NCBI RefSeq assembly: GCF_004353185.1
Contig: NZ_SMUS01000030.1
Coordinates: 1 to 50,322, forward strand
Origin: Clostridium cuniculi
GTDB taxonomy: Bacteria > Bacillota > Clostridia > Clostridiales > Clostridiaceae
Direction of reading: 5' to 3'
DNA: 50,322 nucleotides
Positions 34,347 to 45,559 of this stretch are shown one piece after another; position 1 is the first letter of the stretch; every line of letters starts with the position of its first letter. Below the pieces are notes generated by a model. The model was not told the origin of the DNA. It made no database searches and saw nothing but the letters and a program-made list of their open reading frames with translations. The position numbers and the translations under genes were made by a program.

Positions 34347-35003
34347 ATGAAAATATCTGTAGCAATAGATGGACCAGCTGGTGCGGGGAAAAGTACAATC
34401 GCTAAATTAGTAGGTAAAAAGTTTGATTTAATGTATATAAATACTGGAGCTATGTATAGGGCAGTAGCATTATTAGCTAAAAGAAATGGTATTGATACTA
34501 CTAATATCGATGCATTAATGACAATGATAGATAACATGGAAATGCATTTTGAAAATGATGATTTAATATTAGATGGTGTTAACATTCAAAATGAAATTAC
34601 AATGCCAGAAATAAGCGAAATAGTTTCTAACTACGCTTCTATTCCAGAAGTAAGAAGTAAACTTGTTACTTTACAAAGAAAAATGTCTGAAAAATACAAT
34701 GTAATTATGGATGGTAGAGATATTGGGACAGTAGTATTAAAAAATTCTAAATTTAAATTTTTCCTAACAGCATCACCAGAAGAAAGAGCAAGAAGAAGAT
34801 ATACAGAGCTTTTAAACAGAGGCTTAGATGTTAATTATGATAAACTTTTAGAAGATATAATAAAAAGAGATCATATTGATAGTACTCGTGCTGTTGATCC
34901 ATTAAAAAAAGCTGATGATGCTATAGAAATCGATAGTTCTAATTATAATATCACTGAAGTTACTGAAATAATTTGTAATTTTATAGAAAATGCTTTACAA
35001 TAG
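34347..35003 (+). CDS. cmk: Cytidylate kinase
   Basis: CMP/dCMP kinase, 218 aa. The P-loop GPAGAGKST is at residues 9-17; the substrate region MDGRDIGTVVL and the lid RARRRYTEL follow; length is normal. ATG 34347 has AAAGGTGG upstream; a TTG at 34326 precedes that site and is rejected. The order flavoprotein-cmk-ispH-S1 is a usual clostridial neighbourhood. It appears to have its own promoter. Confidence 0.95.
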   Translation: MKISVAIDGPAGAGKSTIAKLVGKKFDLMYINTGAMYRAVALLAKRNGIDTTNIDALMTMIDNMEMHFENDDLILDGVNIQNEITMPEISEIVSNYASIPEVRSKLVTLQRKMSEKYNVIMDGRDIGTVVLKNSKFKFFLTASPEERARRRYTELLNRGLDVNYDKLLEDIIKRDHIDSTRAVDPLKKADDAIEIDSSNYNITEVTEIICNFIENALQ

Positions 35004-35022
35004 ATTAGGAGATAACATTTAA

Positions 35023-35051
35023 TTGATAATATAAATTTTTGATTTTATAAT
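35023..35051 (+). promoter_or_regulatory. Promoter of ispH-S1 operon
   Basis: TTGATA (35023-35028) and TATAAT (35046-35051) are 17 bases apart. A small dyad, TTTGATT/AATCAAA, overlaps the -10 box. Confidence 0.65.
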
Positions 35052-35122
35052 CAAAGTTACTCTTAAAGACAATGAACAAGTAGTTAGTTTCATTTAAAAA
35101 CTAAAGATATAGGAGAAAATTT

Positions 35123-35968
35123 ATGAAAGTGTTATTAGCTGAAAATGCTGGTTTTTGTTTTGGAGTTAAACGAGCAGTAGATGAAGCAATAAAAACTCAA
35201 AAACAATTTAATAAAAAAATATATACATTGGGTCCATTAATACATAATGGTGATGTAGTAAAATACTTAGAAGAAAATAGTATATATGCAATAGACATAA
35301 ATGACATAGATACTTTAACTAAAGGAGATGTTATCCTAATAAGATCTCATGGAGTATCAAAAAAAATATTTGATGATCTAAACGAAAAAGGGCTAATTGT
35401 TATTAATGCAACTTGTCCATTCGTAACAAATATTCAACAAAAGGTTAACAAATTCTCTAATGAAGGATATAAAATCGTTATTCTTGGTGATGAAAAACAT
35501 CCTGAGGTTGTTGGTATTAATGGTTGGTGTAATAATGATGCCATAATTACTAATGATGGTAGCTTTAAAGAAAATCTTCCTAATAAAGTCTGTGTAGTTT
35601 CTCAAACTACAGAGAAAGAGGAAAATTGGAATAAAACAATAACTAATTTATCTAATGAATCAATTAAAGAATTAAAATCATTTAATACAATTTGTGCAGC
35701 TACAGAAGAAAGGCAAAAAAGTGTATATGATTTATCAAAAAATGTTGATTTAATGATTGTTATAGGTGGTAAACATAGTTCAAATACAACTAAACTATAT
35801 CAAATAGCTAAATCAAACTGTGATAATACAATTCACATTGAAAATGCTAGTGAATTACCTGAAAATTTATTAGAAAATAAGAATATTAAAAGTATTGGTA
35901 TAACAGCTGGAGCTTCAACTCCAGATTGGATTATAAAGGAAGTAGTCAAAATTATGGAGGGATTATAA
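35123..35968 (+). CDS. ispH: 4-hydroxy-3-methylbut-2-enyl diphosphate reductase
   Basis: IspH (LytB), last enzyme of the MEP isoprenoid pathway, 281 aa. The three Fe-S cysteines are Cys12 (FCFGVKRAV), Cys98 (NATCPFV) and Cys191 (TICAATEERQ), and the substrate histidines are in PLIHN and KHPEVVG. It produces IPP and DMAPP; DMAPP also feeds MiaA, encoded 10 kb downstream. The S1-domain gene starts one base after the stop codon, so translation is coupled. In several clostridia the two proteins are one fused polypeptide; here they are separate. Confidence 0.96.
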   Translation: MKVLLAENAGFCFGVKRAVDEAIKTQKQFNKKIYTLGPLIHNGDVVKYLEENSIYAIDINDIDTLTKGDVILIRSHGVSKKIFDDLNEKGLIVINATCPFVTNIQQKVNKFSNEGYKIVILGDEKHPEVVGINGWCNNDAIITNDGSFKENLPNKVCVVSQTTEKEENWNKTITNLSNESIKELKSFNTICAATEERQKSVYDLSKNVDLMIVIGGKHSSNTTKLYQIAKSNCDNTIHIENASELPENLLENKNIKSIGITAGASTPDWIIKEVVKIMEGL

Positions 35969-35969
35969 A

Positions 35970-37028
35970 ATGGAAGAACAATTATTATTAATGAATGAAA
36001 TGGATAGAAGATTTAAAATTGGTGATGAAATTGAAGGAGAAATACTTTCAATAAAAGATGGTCAATTACAAATATCTTTAGTAGGATATAAGTCTGATGG
36101 AATAATTCCTTTTAAAGAATTAACATCTGAAGATAGAATTGATTCAGTATTAGAAACTTTAAAAGTTGGAGATACAATAAAAGCTAAAGTAATAAAATTA
36201 AAAAATGAAGATAACTATGTAGTTTTATCTAGATTAGAATATGAAAAAGAGGAAACATTATCTAAATTAGAAGATTTATTTAATAGTAAATCTGAATTTG
36301 ATGTTATCATTAAAGAGGCTAAAGAAAAAGGATTAGTAGCATATTATAATGGTGTTAGAATATTCATTCCAGCATCTCAAATAGATATAAAATATGTAGA
36401 GAATAAAGAGGATTTAGTTGGAACTACTTTAAATGTTAGATTAATTGATTTTTCAAGAGATAATCTTTCAAAAATAGTTGCTTCAAGAAGAATAATATTA
36501 GAGGAAGCTAAAGCTCAAAAAGAACAATTAGCTTGGGATTCATTACATGAAGGTGATGTTGTAAAGGCTGAAATAAAAAGATTTACTAAGTTTGGTGCTT
36601 TTGCAGAAATTAATGGTATTGATGGTTTAATCCACTTATCTCAACTTTCATGGAAGCATGTTAATTCTTGTGAAGAAATATTAAAAATTGGTGAAATAGT
36701 TGATGTTAAGATTTTAAGCTTAGATAAAGAAGAAAAGAAATTATCTTTAAGTATAAAAGCTTTAACTCCAGAACCATGGAGCGTAGTAGATGAAAAATAT
36801 TCTGTTAACTCAGCTGTTTTAGGTAAAGTAGTTAGAATTAATGATTTTGGTGCTTTTGTAGAATTAGAACCTGGAATTGATGGATTAGTTCATATTTCTA
36901 AAATAAGCCACGATCATATTAAACATCCATCTGAAGTATTAAAAATAGATGAAGAAGTTAAATGCATAATTTTAAGTATTGATAAAGAAAATAAAAGAAT
37001 TGCTTTAAGCATTAAAGATGCACAATAA
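35970..37028 (+). CDS. Ribosomal S1-like protein, four S1 domains
   Basis: RNA-binding protein of 352 aa with four OB-fold S1 domains at about residues 15-85, 95-170, 185-258 and 270-345; the last two carry the strong GAFAEINGIDGLIHLSQLS and GAFVELEPGIDGLVHISKIS patterns. Start: ATG 35970 behind GGAGGG, which lies inside the end of ispH. Relative to six-domain proteobacterial S1 it is short, as is usual in Firmicutes, where it may aid mRNA binding but need not be an essential ribosomal protein. A terminator closes the operon. Confidence 0.92.
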   Translation: MEEQLLLMNEMDRRFKIGDEIEGEILSIKDGQLQISLVGYKSDGIIPFKELTSEDRIDSVLETLKVGDTIKAKVIKLKNEDNYVVLSRLEYEKEETLSKLEDLFNSKSEFDVIIKEAKEKGLVAYYNGVRIFIPASQIDIKYVENKEDLVGTTLNVRLIDFSRDNLSKIVASRRIILEEAKAQKEQLAWDSLHEGDVVKAEIKRFTKFGAFAEINGIDGLIHLSQLSWKHVNSCEEILKIGEIVDVKILSLDKEEKKLSLSIKALTPEPWSVVDEKYSVNSAVLGKVVRINDFGAFVELEPGIDGLVHISKISHDHIKHPSEVLKIDEEVKCIILSIDKENKRIALSIKDAQ

Positions 37029-37043
37029 TTTTTAGCAATAAAA

Positions 37044-37079
37044 AAAAAGATTACACATATATATAAGTGTAATCTTTTT
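37044..37079 (+). terminator. Rho-independent terminator
   Basis: A 13-bp stem (37044-37056 and 37067-37079) with a 10-base A/T loop, preceded by A residues and ending in five T residues. Confidence 0.85.
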
Positions 37080-37122
37080 ATCTATTAAGGGTTATGAGAA
37101 AATTAAAAATTAGGGGTTAAGT

Positions 37123-38058
37123 ATGGTATTGTTAGAAAGGTTGTCTAGTAATAATTTTGAGAATTTTAAAACTTTGAATTTAGAGAGATTCAGTAAAGAA
37201 AACTACGATAAAAACTTTTTTGAATACTATGAAAATGAAAAATTTTTTTTAAAGATTTTTTTAAAAAAGTTTGTTAAACTATTTATCTATAATAAAAAAG
37301 TTATAGGTTATATATGGCATGAAGTTCCTGTAGAAATTCCAGTACGAGTATGGTCATTATATGTTAAGGAAGAATATTTAGATTTATTATCACCTAACAT
37401 TCTTAATAGCTTTAATAATACTATTCTCTCTTATGAAACTTGTGATGATAAAACTAATAATGAAATGCTTTCAAAATTAGGCTTTAAAAAAGTAAAACCA
37501 TCAATTTTGATGAGTATGAATTTAGAAAATTATAATAAAACACAACAAACAAACAATCTAATATCTTCATTAAAAAATAATAGAGATTTACTGAAAACAA
37601 TAAATTTATTGTTTAATTCTAATATAAAGGAATTAAAAATTTCTATAGAAAAGGTTGTTTTAAATAAAGATGAAGAGCTACGCTGTAAATTACAAAATTC
37701 TATTTTTTCTGCTTCCACTAGAATTCCTTTAGAAGTTGAGGATATAGAAAATGACATAGAACAAGATTATTACATTGAAGATTTATCACTTTTTATTAAA
37801 ATTAATAATATAGCTATTGGATATGGACAAATTATTTATAATAGAGATATGTATACTGTTGTTAATTTTGGTATATTAAAAGAATTTAGAAATTATGGCT
37901 TTGGTAAAATTTTGTTAAATCATTTAATTGAAACAGCTAAGGATATGAATATTTATGATTTATATATAAGAGTTGAAGAAAGTAATTATAGTGCATTAAA
38001 ATTATATAATTGGATAGGATTTACTCCCAAGTCTGTAATTAATAGATGGGAAAGATAA
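37123..38058 (+). CDS. GNAT-family acetyltransferase, 311 aa
   Basis: The C-terminal part (about residues 210-311) is a GNAT domain: motif A is the FGILKEFRNYGFGKILLNHL region around residues 247-268 that binds acetyl-CoA, followed by the SNYSALKLYNWIGFT motif B. The N-terminal 130 residues resemble a degenerate second GNAT fold (YIWHEVPVE, then LSKLGFKK), so the protein may be a two-lobe GNAT, but this is uncertain. The start ATG 37123 follows TTAGGGG. The substrate is unknown. It is transcribed alone, ending in a terminator. Confidence 0.85.
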   Translation: MVLLERLSSNNFENFKTLNLERFSKENYDKNFFEYYENEKFFLKIFLKKFVKLFIYNKKVIGYIWHEVPVEIPVRVWSLYVKEEYLDLLSPNILNSFNNTILSYETCDDKTNNEMLSKLGFKKVKPSILMSMNLENYNKTQQTNNLISSLKNNRDLLKTINLLFNSNIKELKISIEKVVLNKDEELRCKLQNSIFSASTRIPLEVEDIENDIEQDYYIEDLSLFIKINNIAIGYGQIIYNRDMYTVVNFGILKEFRNYGFGKILLNHLIETAKDMNIYDLYIRVEESNYSALKLYNWIGFTPKSVINRWER

Positions 38059-38140
38059 AATCATAATTTATTATTTAAAAAATTTTTAAGTTATAGCTAA
38101 ATTTATCCTTATTTTTTTAATTAAAATATTATTAAACAAA

Positions 38141-38170
38141 AAATACTAAGTGGTTTAGTATTTATTTTTT
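38141..38170 (+). terminator. Rho-independent terminator
   Basis: A 9-bp stem (38141-38149 and 38155-38163) with a 5-base loop followed by ATTTTTT, between the GNAT gene and miaB. Confidence 0.7.
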
Positions 38171-38181
38171 ACAAAATCTTA

Positions 38182-38190
38182 TGTTATAAT
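38182..38190 (+). promoter_or_regulatory. Extended -10 promoter of miaB
   Basis: TG-T-TATAAT (TG 38182-38183, TATAAT 38185-38190). The -35 position is T-rich without a clear match. Confidence 0.55.
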
Positions 38191-38233
38191 ACATTAAGAT
38201 TGATTATATAAGTAACAATGGAGGAAATTTTTT

Positions 38234-39577
38234 ATGGTTAACGAAATAAATAATAACTTATTAAAATACTATATAGAAACTTGGGGTTGCCAAATGAATG
38301 AAGAGGATTCTGAAAAACTTTCAGGTATGCTTAAAAGAATTGGATATACAAGAACAGAAGATAAAAATGAAGCAGGAATAATTTTATTTAACACTTGTTG
38401 TGTTAGAGAAAATGCTGAAAATAAAGTATTTGGTAACTTAGGACAATTAAAAAAATTAAAAGAAAAAAATCCTGATTTAATTATTGGTATATGTGGTTGT
38501 ATGATGCAACAAGAAGGTATGGCAGATAAAATATTAAAACAATTCCCTTATGTTAATATTATATTTGGAACTCACAATGCATATAAATTCCCTGAATACT
38601 TAAACAGAGTAAAAACAGAAGGTGTTCAAATAAAAGAAATATTCAATAAAGAAGAAGAAATTGTTGAGGGATTACCAATAGATAGACAAAGTGATGTAAA
38701 AGCCTTTGTAACTATTATGTACGGATGTAATAACTTCTGTACTTATTGTATAGTACCATTTGTAAGAGGTAGAGAAAGATCAAGAAAGCCTGAAGATATA
38801 ATAAACGAAATAAAAGACTTAGTTTCAAAAGGATATAAAGAAGTTACTTTATTAGGTCAAAATGTTAACTCTTATGGAAAAGGCTTAGAAAATGAAGTTT
38901 CATTTGCAGAACTTTTAAGAATGATAAATGAAATTGATGGCTTAGAAAGAGTTAGATTTATGACATCTCATCCAAAAGATTTAAATGAAGATGTTATTAA
39001 AGCAATTAAAGAATGTGGTAAGTTATGTGAACAAATTCACTTACCTGTACAAAGCGGATCTGATAGAATATTAAAGAAAATGAATAGACATTATACAAGA
39101 GAGTACTATATGTCTTTAGTAAATAAAATTAAACAAGAAATACCTGATGTTTCTATAACAACAGATATAATTGTTGGATTCCCTGGTGAAACTGAAGAAG
39201 ACTTCTTAGATACTTTAAACTTAGTAAAAGAAGTACAATATGATTCAGCATTTACATTTATATATTCTAGAAGAAATAATACACCTGCTGATATGATGTT
39301 AAACCAAGTTTCTGAAGAGGATAAACACGATAGATTTAATAGACTAGTTGAGGCTGTAAATAATAGTGTTATATCTAAAAATAAGGCTTATGATGGTAAA
39401 ATTGTTGAAGTATTAGTTGAAGGTACTAGTAAAAATGATGAAACTAAACTTTCAGGTAGAACTAGAAATGGAAGATTAGTTAACTTCTCTGCAGAAGGAG
39501 TAAATATTGGAGACATAGTAAATGTTAAAATTACTAAAGCACAAAACTTCTCATTAGTTGGTGAAGCAATTAAATAG
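38234..39577 (+). CDS. miaB: tRNA-2-methylthio-N6-dimethylallyladenosine synthase
   Basis: MiaB, 447 aa, a radical SAM methylthiotransferase acting on i6A37 of tRNAs reading U-starting codons. N-terminal UPF0004 cluster cysteines are Cys19, Cys55 and Cys89; the radical SAM cysteines are Cys165, Cys169 and Cys172 (CNNFCTYC); the C-terminal TRAM domain starts near residue 378. All key residues and the normal length are present. Its substrate is made by MiaA, encoded 5 kb downstream. ATG 38234 follows GGAGGAA. Confidence 0.97.
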   Translation: MVNEINNNLLKYYIETWGCQMNEEDSEKLSGMLKRIGYTRTEDKNEAGIILFNTCCVRENAENKVFGNLGQLKKLKEKNPDLIIGICGCMMQQEGMADKILKQFPYVNIIFGTHNAYKFPEYLNRVKTEGVQIKEIFNKEEEIVEGLPIDRQSDVKAFVTIMYGCNNFCTYCIVPFVRGRERSRKPEDIINEIKDLVSKGYKEVTLLGQNVNSYGKGLENEVSFAELLRMINEIDGLERVRFMTSHPKDLNEDVIKAIKECGKLCEQIHLPVQSGSDRILKKMNRHYTREYYMSLVNKIKQEIPDVSITTDIIVGFPGETEEDFLDTLNLVKEVQYDSAFTFIYSRRNNTPADMMLNQVSEEDKHDRFNRLVEAVNNSVISKNKAYDGKIVEVLVEGTSKNDETKLSGRTRNGRLVNFSAEGVNIGDIVNVKITKAQNFSLVGEAIK

Positions 39578-39583
39578 TTTTTT

Positions 39584-39615
39584 AGGATAACTTCTATATA
39601 GAGGTTATCCTTTTT
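39584..39615 (+). terminator. Rho-independent terminator
   Basis: A 12-bp stem (39584-39595 and 39600-39611, one G-T pair) with a 4-base loop is followed by T residues; it separates miaB from mutS. Confidence 0.85.
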
Positions 39616-39703
39616 ATATTAAGTCTTTAAATATTTTTATAATTAAATTTATCTATAAAAATCAAAAATATTGACTTAAATAAAAGTTCGCCAAATTACA
39701 AAA

Positions 39704-39727
39704 ATTACTTTCGTTTTTATTACTTTC
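39704..39727. repeat. Direct repeat upstream of mutS promoter
   Basis: ATTACTTTC occurs at 39704-39712 and again at 39719-39727, 15 bases apart from start to start, just upstream of the mutS -10. Such spacing could suit a dimeric activator; chance is possible in this AT-rich region. Confidence 0.35.
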
Positions 39728-39746
39728 TATTAATTTAGAAATGTTG

Positions 39747-39752
39747 TATAAT
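39747..39752 (+). promoter_or_regulatory. Probable -10 box of mutS operon
   Basis: TATAAT at 39747-39752; the position 17 bases upstream (TTTCTA) is weak. It lies 59 bases before ATG 39811 and after the miaB terminator. Confidence 0.45.
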
Positions 39753-39810
39753 TGTTGATAAACGGCTAAGATATTGAATTTAGCTATAAACTATAACCGA
39801 GGTGATTAAC

Positions 39811-42543
39811 ATGGGATTAACCCCGATGATGAGACAATATATGGAAATAAAGGATAAGTATCAAGACTGTATCCTTTTTTATAGATTAGGTGATTTTTAT
39901 GAAATGTTCTTTGAAGATGCAAAAACTGCATCTAAAGAGCTAGAATTAGTTTTAACAGGAAGAGAGTGTGGACTAGAAGAAAGGGCACCTATGTGTGGTA
40001 TTCCTTTCCATGCAGCTTCAAACTATATTTCTAGACTAGTAGCTAAAGGATATAAAGTTGGTATATGTGAGCAAATAGAAGATCCAGCACAAGCTAAAGG
40101 GATTGTTAAGAGAGACGTAATAAAAGTTATTACACCAGGAACATTCTCAGAAGCAAATGGAGAAGAGGAATATAAAAATACATATATAATGGCTATATAC
40201 AGTCAAGATGGATATTATGGAATTGCATCATCAGATATTTCTACTGGTGAATTCAAAACTACTTTCTTTAAAGAATTAAAAACAACTCTTTTAGATGAAG
40301 TTTCTAAGATTTCACCTAAAGAAGTAATTGTTGATATAAACTTTGACGAAGAGTTAATAAATGAAATTCATAATATAAGCAATGCATTAATAACAAAGAA
40401 AGATATACTTCACTTTAACTGTACTGATGAGGAACTTATAAATCAATTTAGTGAAGTAGAAGTTGCTGGATTAGACTTAAGAAGTAAAATAGCCTCTTCT
40501 GTATTATTAAAATATATATTAGATACTCAAAAAATGAGCCTTTCTAATATAAATATTCTTGAAACTTACGATATAGTTAATTATATGACTATAGATAGTA
40601 GTTCTAGAAGAAACTTAGAATTAACAGAAAACCTTAAAGAAAAATCAAAAAAAGGTAGTTTAATTTGGGTTTTAGATAAAACATCTACTACAATGGGTGG
40701 AAGAGCATTAAGAAAATGGATAGAAGAACCACTAATTAATATAAATGAAATTAATAATAGACTAAATTCTGTAGATGAATTATTTAATAATATTTACTTT
40801 ACAGAAGAATTACGTGAAGCTTTAAGAGATATTTATGATATTGAAAGAATAGTAGGTAAAATTTCTAATAAAAATGTAAATGCAAAAGATTTGGTATCTT
40901 TAAATATATCACTAAAAAAATTACCTGAAATAAAAGAAAGACTGTCTGTATGTAAAGCAGATCTATTAAGTAAATGGTATAAAAACTTAGATGTATTAGA
41001 AGATATAAGTACATTACTTTCAAAGGCTTTATTAGAGGATCCTGCCACTTCTATTAAAGAAGGTAATATAATAAAGCCTGGTTACTCTGATAAAGTAGAT
41101 GAGTTAAGAGAGGCAAAATTAAACGGTAAACAATGGATAGCTTCATTAGAAAGTAAAGAAAGAGAGTTTACTGGAATTAAATCATTAAAAATAGGATACA
41201 ATAAAGTTTTTGGATATTATATAGAAATCTCTAAGGCTAATTATAACCTAATACCAGAAGGAAGGTATATAAGAAAACAAACTTTAGCAAATGCTGAGCG
41301 TTATATTACTGAAGAACTTAAAGTAGTTGAGGAAAAAATTCTTGGTGCTGACGAACACTTAATGGCTCTTGAATATGAGTTATTTGTAGAATTAAGAGAT
41401 AAGGTAGAAGCTCAAATTCCTAGATTAAAAAATAGCGCTAATATAATATCATCTTTAGATGCTCTTACTACTTTAGCTAAAGTTGCTGTTGATAATGATT
41501 ATATTAGACCTAATATAAATAATGAAGGAATAATAGAAATAGAAGACGGTAGACATCCTGTAGTAGAAAAGGTAATAGGTAACGGAGAGTTTGTATCTAA
41601 TAACACGTGTATTAATAAACATGATAACAGATTACTTTTAATAACTGGACCTAATATGGCTGGTAAATCAACTTATATGAGACAGGTTGCATTGATTACT
41701 CTTATGGCTCAAATAGGTTCATTTGTACCTGCTAAAAGGGCTAATATATCTGTTTGTGATAAAATATTTACAAGAATAGGTGCATCAGATGATTTAGCTG
41801 GTGGTAAATCAACATTCATGGTAGAAATGTGGGAAGTATCTAATATATTAAAAAATGCTACTCCTAATAGTTTAGTATTATTAGATGAAGTAGGGAGAGG
41901 AACATCAACTTATGATGGATTAAGTATTGCCTGGTCTGTTATAGAGTATATCTCTAAAAATAATAACTTAAAGTGTAAAACACTATTTGCTACTCACTAT
42001 CATGAGCTAACTAAACTAGAAGGAATAATTGAGGGTGTTAAAAACTATTCAGTTGCTGTTAAAGAAACTGATGAGCAAGTTATATTCCTAAGAAAGATAG
42101 TTGAAGGTGGCGCAGATCAATCTTATGGTATTGAGGTTGCTAAACTTGCTGGATTACCTTTAGAAGTAATTGATAGAGCAAAACATATATTAGCTAAATT
42201 AGAAAATGAAAAATCAATAGAAATAGATAAACTATTTCATAATTATAAAGAAAAAGAAACCTCAATAAAATGTGAAAATATTAATGAAAAAGAAGTAGCT
42301 ATAGAAAAAGAGGAAATTATTATAGAAACTCCTATAGAAGAAAAGCCTAAAGAGGAAATAAAAAAAGGTAATGAAACTACTATAGCTAAAGAAAGTAATG
42401 GAGTATTACAAATAGACTTCACTATGCTTGAAAAGGAATCTTTATTATCAGAAATTGCGAATATAGAGGTTATGACTATGACACCTTTAGATGCAATGAA
42501 TACTTTATTTAAAATCGTTCAGGATGCTAAAAAATTAAAATAG
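39811..42543 (+). CDS. mutS: DNA mismatch repair protein MutS
   Basis: MutS, 910 aa. The N-terminal mismatch-recognition domain has LGDFYEMF with the Phe-x-Glu motif near residues 33-37, followed by connector, lever and clamp domains. Walker [10 protein letters not shown] lies near residue 615, and [12 protein letters not shown] and ATHYHEL complete the ATPase. Residues about 805-875 form a Glu/Lys-rich linker before the C-terminal tetramerisation helix. ATG 39811 follows GAGGTG. mutL follows after 10 bases, with its ribosome-binding site overlapping the mutS stop, so the pair is cotranscribed. Confidence 0.97.
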   Translation: MGLTPMMRQYMEIKDKYQDCILFYRLGDFYEMFFEDAKTASKELELVLTGRECGLEERAPMCGIPFHAASNYISRLVAKGYKVGICEQIEDPAQAKGIVKRDVIKVITPGTFSEANGEEEYKNTYIMAIYSQDGYYGIASSDISTGEFKTTFFKELKTTLLDEVSKISPKEVIVDINFDEELINEIHNISNALITKKDILHFNCTDEELINQFSEVEVAGLDLRSKIASSVLLKYILDTQKMSLSNINILETYDIVNYMTIDSSSRRNLELTENLKEKSKKGSLIWVLDKTSTTMGGRALRKWIEEPLININEINNRLNSVDELFNNIYFTEELREALRDIYDIERIVGKISNKNVNAKDLVSLNISLKKLPEIKERLSVCKADLLSKWYKNLDVLEDISTLLSKALLEDPATSIKEGNIIKPGYSDKVDELREAKLNGKQWIASLESKEREFTGIKSLKIGYNKVFGYYIEISKANYNLIPEGRYIRKQTLANAERYITEELKVVEEKILGADEHLMALEYELFVELRDKVEAQIPRLKNSANIISSLDALTTLAKVAVDNDYIRPNINNEGIIEIEDGRHPVVEKVIGNGEFVSNNTCINKHDNRLLLITGPNMAGKSTYMRQVALITLMAQIGSFVPAKRANISVCDKIFTRIGASDDLAGGKSTFMVEMWEVSNILKNATPNSLVLLDEVGRGTSTYDGLSIAWSVIEYISKNNNLKCKTLFATHYHELTKLEGIIEGVKNYSVAVKETDEQVIFLRKIVEGGADQSYGIEVAKLAGLPLEVIDRAKHILAKLENEKSIEIDKLFHNYKEKETSIKCENINEKEVAIEKEEIIIETPIEEKPKEEIKKGNETTIAKESNGVLQIDFTMLEKESLLSEIANIEVMTMTPLDAMNTLFKIVQDAKKLK

Positions 42544-42553
42544 GAGGTGCTCT

Positions 42554-44569
42554 ATGAAAAGAATTAACCTATTAGATGAACATACTTCTAATAAGATAGC
42601 TGCAGGGGAAGTTGTAGAGCGACCTTCCTCTGTAGTTAAAGAACTTGTAGAAAACTCTATAGATGCTGGTTCTAAGAATATAACTATTGAAATAGAAGAG
42701 GGGGGAATAGCACTTATAAGAGTTATTGATGATGGCTCTGGAGTTCATAACTTAGATATAGAAAAGGCCTTCTTACCACATGCTACATCTAAAATCAAAA
42801 CTGTTGAAGATATATACTCTATAAACACTTTAGGTTTTAGGGGAGAAGCTTTACCTTCTATTGCTTCTGTATCTAAGTTAACCTTTAGAAGTAAGCCCTC
42901 TGAATGCGACTTTGGTAAAGAAATAGTTTTAGAAGCTGGTGAAAAATTATCATTAACTGATATAGGGATGAATAATGGATCTGTAATGGAAGTTAAAGAT
43001 TTATTTTTCAATGTTCCTGCTAGAAGAAAGTTCTTAAAATCCACTTCAAGAGAAGGTAGTTTAATAAATGATATTATTTTAAGAATAGCTTTATCTAATC
43101 CTGATATATCTTTTAAACTATTTAATAACGGCAAAAAGACATTACATACATATGGAGATGGTAAGTTAAACAATGTTATAAGAACTATTTATGGCAAAAA
43201 TATCTCTGATCATGTATTACCCTTTGACTATGAAGATGAAACTTTAAAAGTTCATGGTTATATAGGCAAAGAAATAATTGCTAGAGGCTCTAGAAATAAC
43301 GAAAGTATATTTGTTAATAATAGATATATAAAAAATAAAACAATTGTGGCAGCCGTTGAAAATGCATTTAAATCATTCTCAACAGTTAATAAATTCCCAT
43401 TCTTTGTACTTTTTATAGATTTATCACCAGATTCCATAGATGTTAACATACATCCTACAAAAGCAGAAATAAAGTTTAAAGACGAAAGGGTTATTTATAA
43501 AAGGGTATTTGATGCAGTTCATAATGCTTTAAAAGAAGATATATTTAATTCATTTGCAGTAGAAGATAAATTTGTAAATGAAGAAATTGTTGAGGAAATT
43601 AAATTAGATTTAGATACAGCATCTAAAAGTAGCAGTATAGATGAACCAATTATTTCTAATAAAGTTGAACCTTCTATAAAGGATATATATAATAATGTAA
43701 CTATACATGATGTTGCTAAAGAAGAGGATTTATATAATAAATTGAAGGAATTAAATAGAAATAAAGCTATTACTTCTTATAATGATAATGTAAATACTAA
43801 TTCTGAATCATTAAATAATACAACTATAAATGAAAATATTAATAATAGTGAGTATTATGCTACAAATGATTTTACCTCTTCACAAGCTAATTTACCTACG
43901 GTAGAAAAGTCTAATAATTTTAATTCATCTACAGCTTCTGTAGAAATAAAAAAAGAAATATCAACAGAAAAAGAAGTAAATAAGGCCAAATTTCCGGATT
44001 TACGGGTTATTGGACAATTTAGTAAAACTTATATATTAGCTGAGTATTTAGATACACTTTATATAATAGATCAACATGCTGCTCATGAAAAAATATTATA
44101 TGAAAAATATGTAAAAGATATAGAAAGCAAGGAAATTATAGTACAACAGTTACTAATTCCTTGCATAATAGATTTATCTTTAGATGACTATGAATGTTAT
44201 AAGGAAAATACAGAAGTATTTACTAATTCAGGATTTGTTATAGAAGAGTTTGGCGGTAATACTATTGCTTTAAAAGAAGTGCCTTACTTTTTAGGAAAAC
44301 TTGATGCTAAAAACTTCTTATTAAGTATAATCGATAACTTGAAAAACTTAGGTAGTGGTAAAACAGTAGAAGTTAAGCTAAATAAAATTGCTACTATGGC
44401 ATGTAAGGCTGCAGTTAAGGCAAATGATTATTTAACACAAATAGAAATGGAGAAACTTATTTCTGATTTAAGATATATAGATAATCCCTTTAACTGTCCA
44501 CATGGAAGACCTATAATAATCAAGTTTACAGAATATGAATTAGATAAAAAGTTTAGAAGGATAGTATAG
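42554..44569 (+). CDS. mutL: DNA mismatch repair protein MutL
   Basis: MutL, 671 aa. GHKL ATPase motifs: [11 protein letters not shown] (motif I), DDGSG (II), and GFRGEAL (III). A variable Asn/Ser-rich linker spans about 340-480. The C-terminal domain carries the metal-binding endonuclease motif [12 protein letters not shown] starting at Asp506 and a CPHGRP motif near the end, so this is a nicking MutL, as expected in bacteria without MutH. ATG 42554 follows AGGAGG. It is coupled to mutS and followed 13 bases later by miaA. Confidence 0.97.
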   Translation: MKRINLLDEHTSNKIAAGEVVERPSSVVKELVENSIDAGSKNITIEIEEGGIALIRVIDDGSGVHNLDIEKAFLPHATSKIKTVEDIYSINTLGFRGEALPSIASVSKLTFRSKPSECDFGKEIVLEAGEKLSLTDIGMNNGSVMEVKDLFFNVPARRKFLKSTSREGSLINDIILRIALSNPDISFKLFNNGKKTLHTYGDGKLNNVIRTIYGKNISDHVLPFDYEDETLKVHGYIGKEIIARGSRNNESIFVNNRYIKNKTIVAAVENAFKSFSTVNKFPFFVLFIDLSPDSIDVNIHPTKAEIKFKDERVIYKRVFDAVHNALKEDIFNSFAVEDKFVNEEIVEEIKLDLDTASKSSSIDEPIISNKVEPSIKDIYNNVTIHDVAKEEDLYNKLKELNRNKAITSYNDNVNTNSESLNNTTINENINNSEYYATNDFTSSQANLPTVEKSNNFNSSTASVEIKKEISTEKEVNKAKFPDLRVIGQFSKTYILAEYLDTLYIIDQHAAHEKILYEKYVKDIESKEIIVQQLLIPCIIDLSLDDYECYKENTEVFTNSGFVIEEFGGNTIALKEVPYFLGKLDAKNFLLSIIDNLKNLGSGKTVEVKLNKIATMACKAAVKANDYLTQIEMEKLISDLRYIDNPFNCPHGRPIIIKFTEYELDKKFRRIV

Positions 44570-44582
44570 AAAGGTTTATAAT

Positions 44583-45509
44583 ATGAAGAATAAAATATTA
44601 GTTTTAGCTGGTCCAACAGCAGTAGGAAAAACAGCTTTATCTATAGAATTAGCTAAGAAATTAAATGGAGAAATAGTGTCAACAGACTCTATGCAAATAT
44701 ATAAATACATGGATATCGGTTCAGCAAAAATAACTCCTTCTGAAATGGATGGTATAAAACATCATATGCTAGATGTAACAACACCAGATAAACCATTTTC
44801 AGTTGTAGATTTTAAAACCTTAGCAGAACCAATAATTGATGATTTACTAACAGAAAATAAGCTTCCTATTTTAACTGGAGGTACAGGACTTTATATAAAT
44901 GCATTAACTTGCAATATGAACTTCACTGATGCACCAAGTGATGAAGAATATAGAAAAGAATTAGAAGAACTTGCAATAGCTAATGGAGATAGTTACATTC
45001 ATGAAATGCTAAAAGAAATTGATCCTATAAGCTATAACTCAATTCATCCTAATAACAGGAAGAGGGTAATAAGAGCATTAGAAGTATATAAAGTAACTAA
45101 TAAGCCATTTAGTTCATTTAATGCCGGTGAAGACTTCTATAAAAGCAAATACGACGTTCATTACTATGTTTTAGATATGAATAGAGAAAAGCTTTATGAG
45201 AGGATAAATAGAAGAGTAGATATAATGTTTGAAAATGGCCTTCTAGAAGAATGTATTAAATTAAAGGAAAATGGGTATAATTCATCTATGCAAGCAATGC
45301 AGGGAATAGGATATAAAGAAGTACTTTTATATCTTGAAAATTCTATAACCTTAGAAGAGGCTATAGAAATGATTAAACAAGGTTCTAGGAACTATGCTAA
45401 ACGTCAATTAACTTGGTTTAGAAAGGATCCAAGAGCTAAATTCTTAAATAAAGATCTATTATCTGATGATGAAATACTTCAAATAATAATAGATGATTTA
45501 AACAATTAA
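44583..45509 (+). CDS. miaA: tRNA dimethylallyltransferase
   Basis: MiaA, 308 aa, adding dimethylallyl from DMAPP to A37 of tRNAs; product is the MiaB substrate. The P-loop GPTAVGKT is at residues 9-16, the [15 protein letters not shown] motif at 35-50 and the GGTGLY motif near 98-103 are intact. The start ATG 44583 is close to the mutL stop; the site AAAGG is modest. It lies in the mutS-mutL-miaA-hfq gene row. Confidence 0.96.
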   Translation: MKNKILVLAGPTAVGKTALSIELAKKLNGEIVSTDSMQIYKYMDIGSAKITPSEMDGIKHHMLDVTTPDKPFSVVDFKTLAEPIIDDLLTENKLPILTGGTGLYINALTCNMNFTDAPSDEEYRKELEELAIANGDSYIHEMLKEIDPISYNSIHPNNRKRVIRALEVYKVTNKPFSSFNAGEDFYKSKYDVHYYVLDMNREKLYERINRRVDIMFENGLLEECIKLKENGYNSSMQAMQGIGYKEVLLYLENSITLEEAIEMIKQGSRNYAKRQLTWFRKDPRAKFLNKDLLSDDEILQIIIDDLNN

Positions 45510-45559
45510 TAAGTTTATAATTATATAAAAATAAATGTTTAGCCATGGAGGTGGTTATT

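Noticed and set aside
42745..43173. Minus-strand open frame inside mutL (and similar ones inside other genes)
   Set aside because: These are antisense frames of strongly coding genes, without ribosome-binding sites or recognisable domains.
45545..45559. Hfq starting at ATG 45545
   Set aside because: That ATG is part of the GGAGGTGG ribosome-binding site of ATG 45560, which matches the normal Hfq N-terminus.
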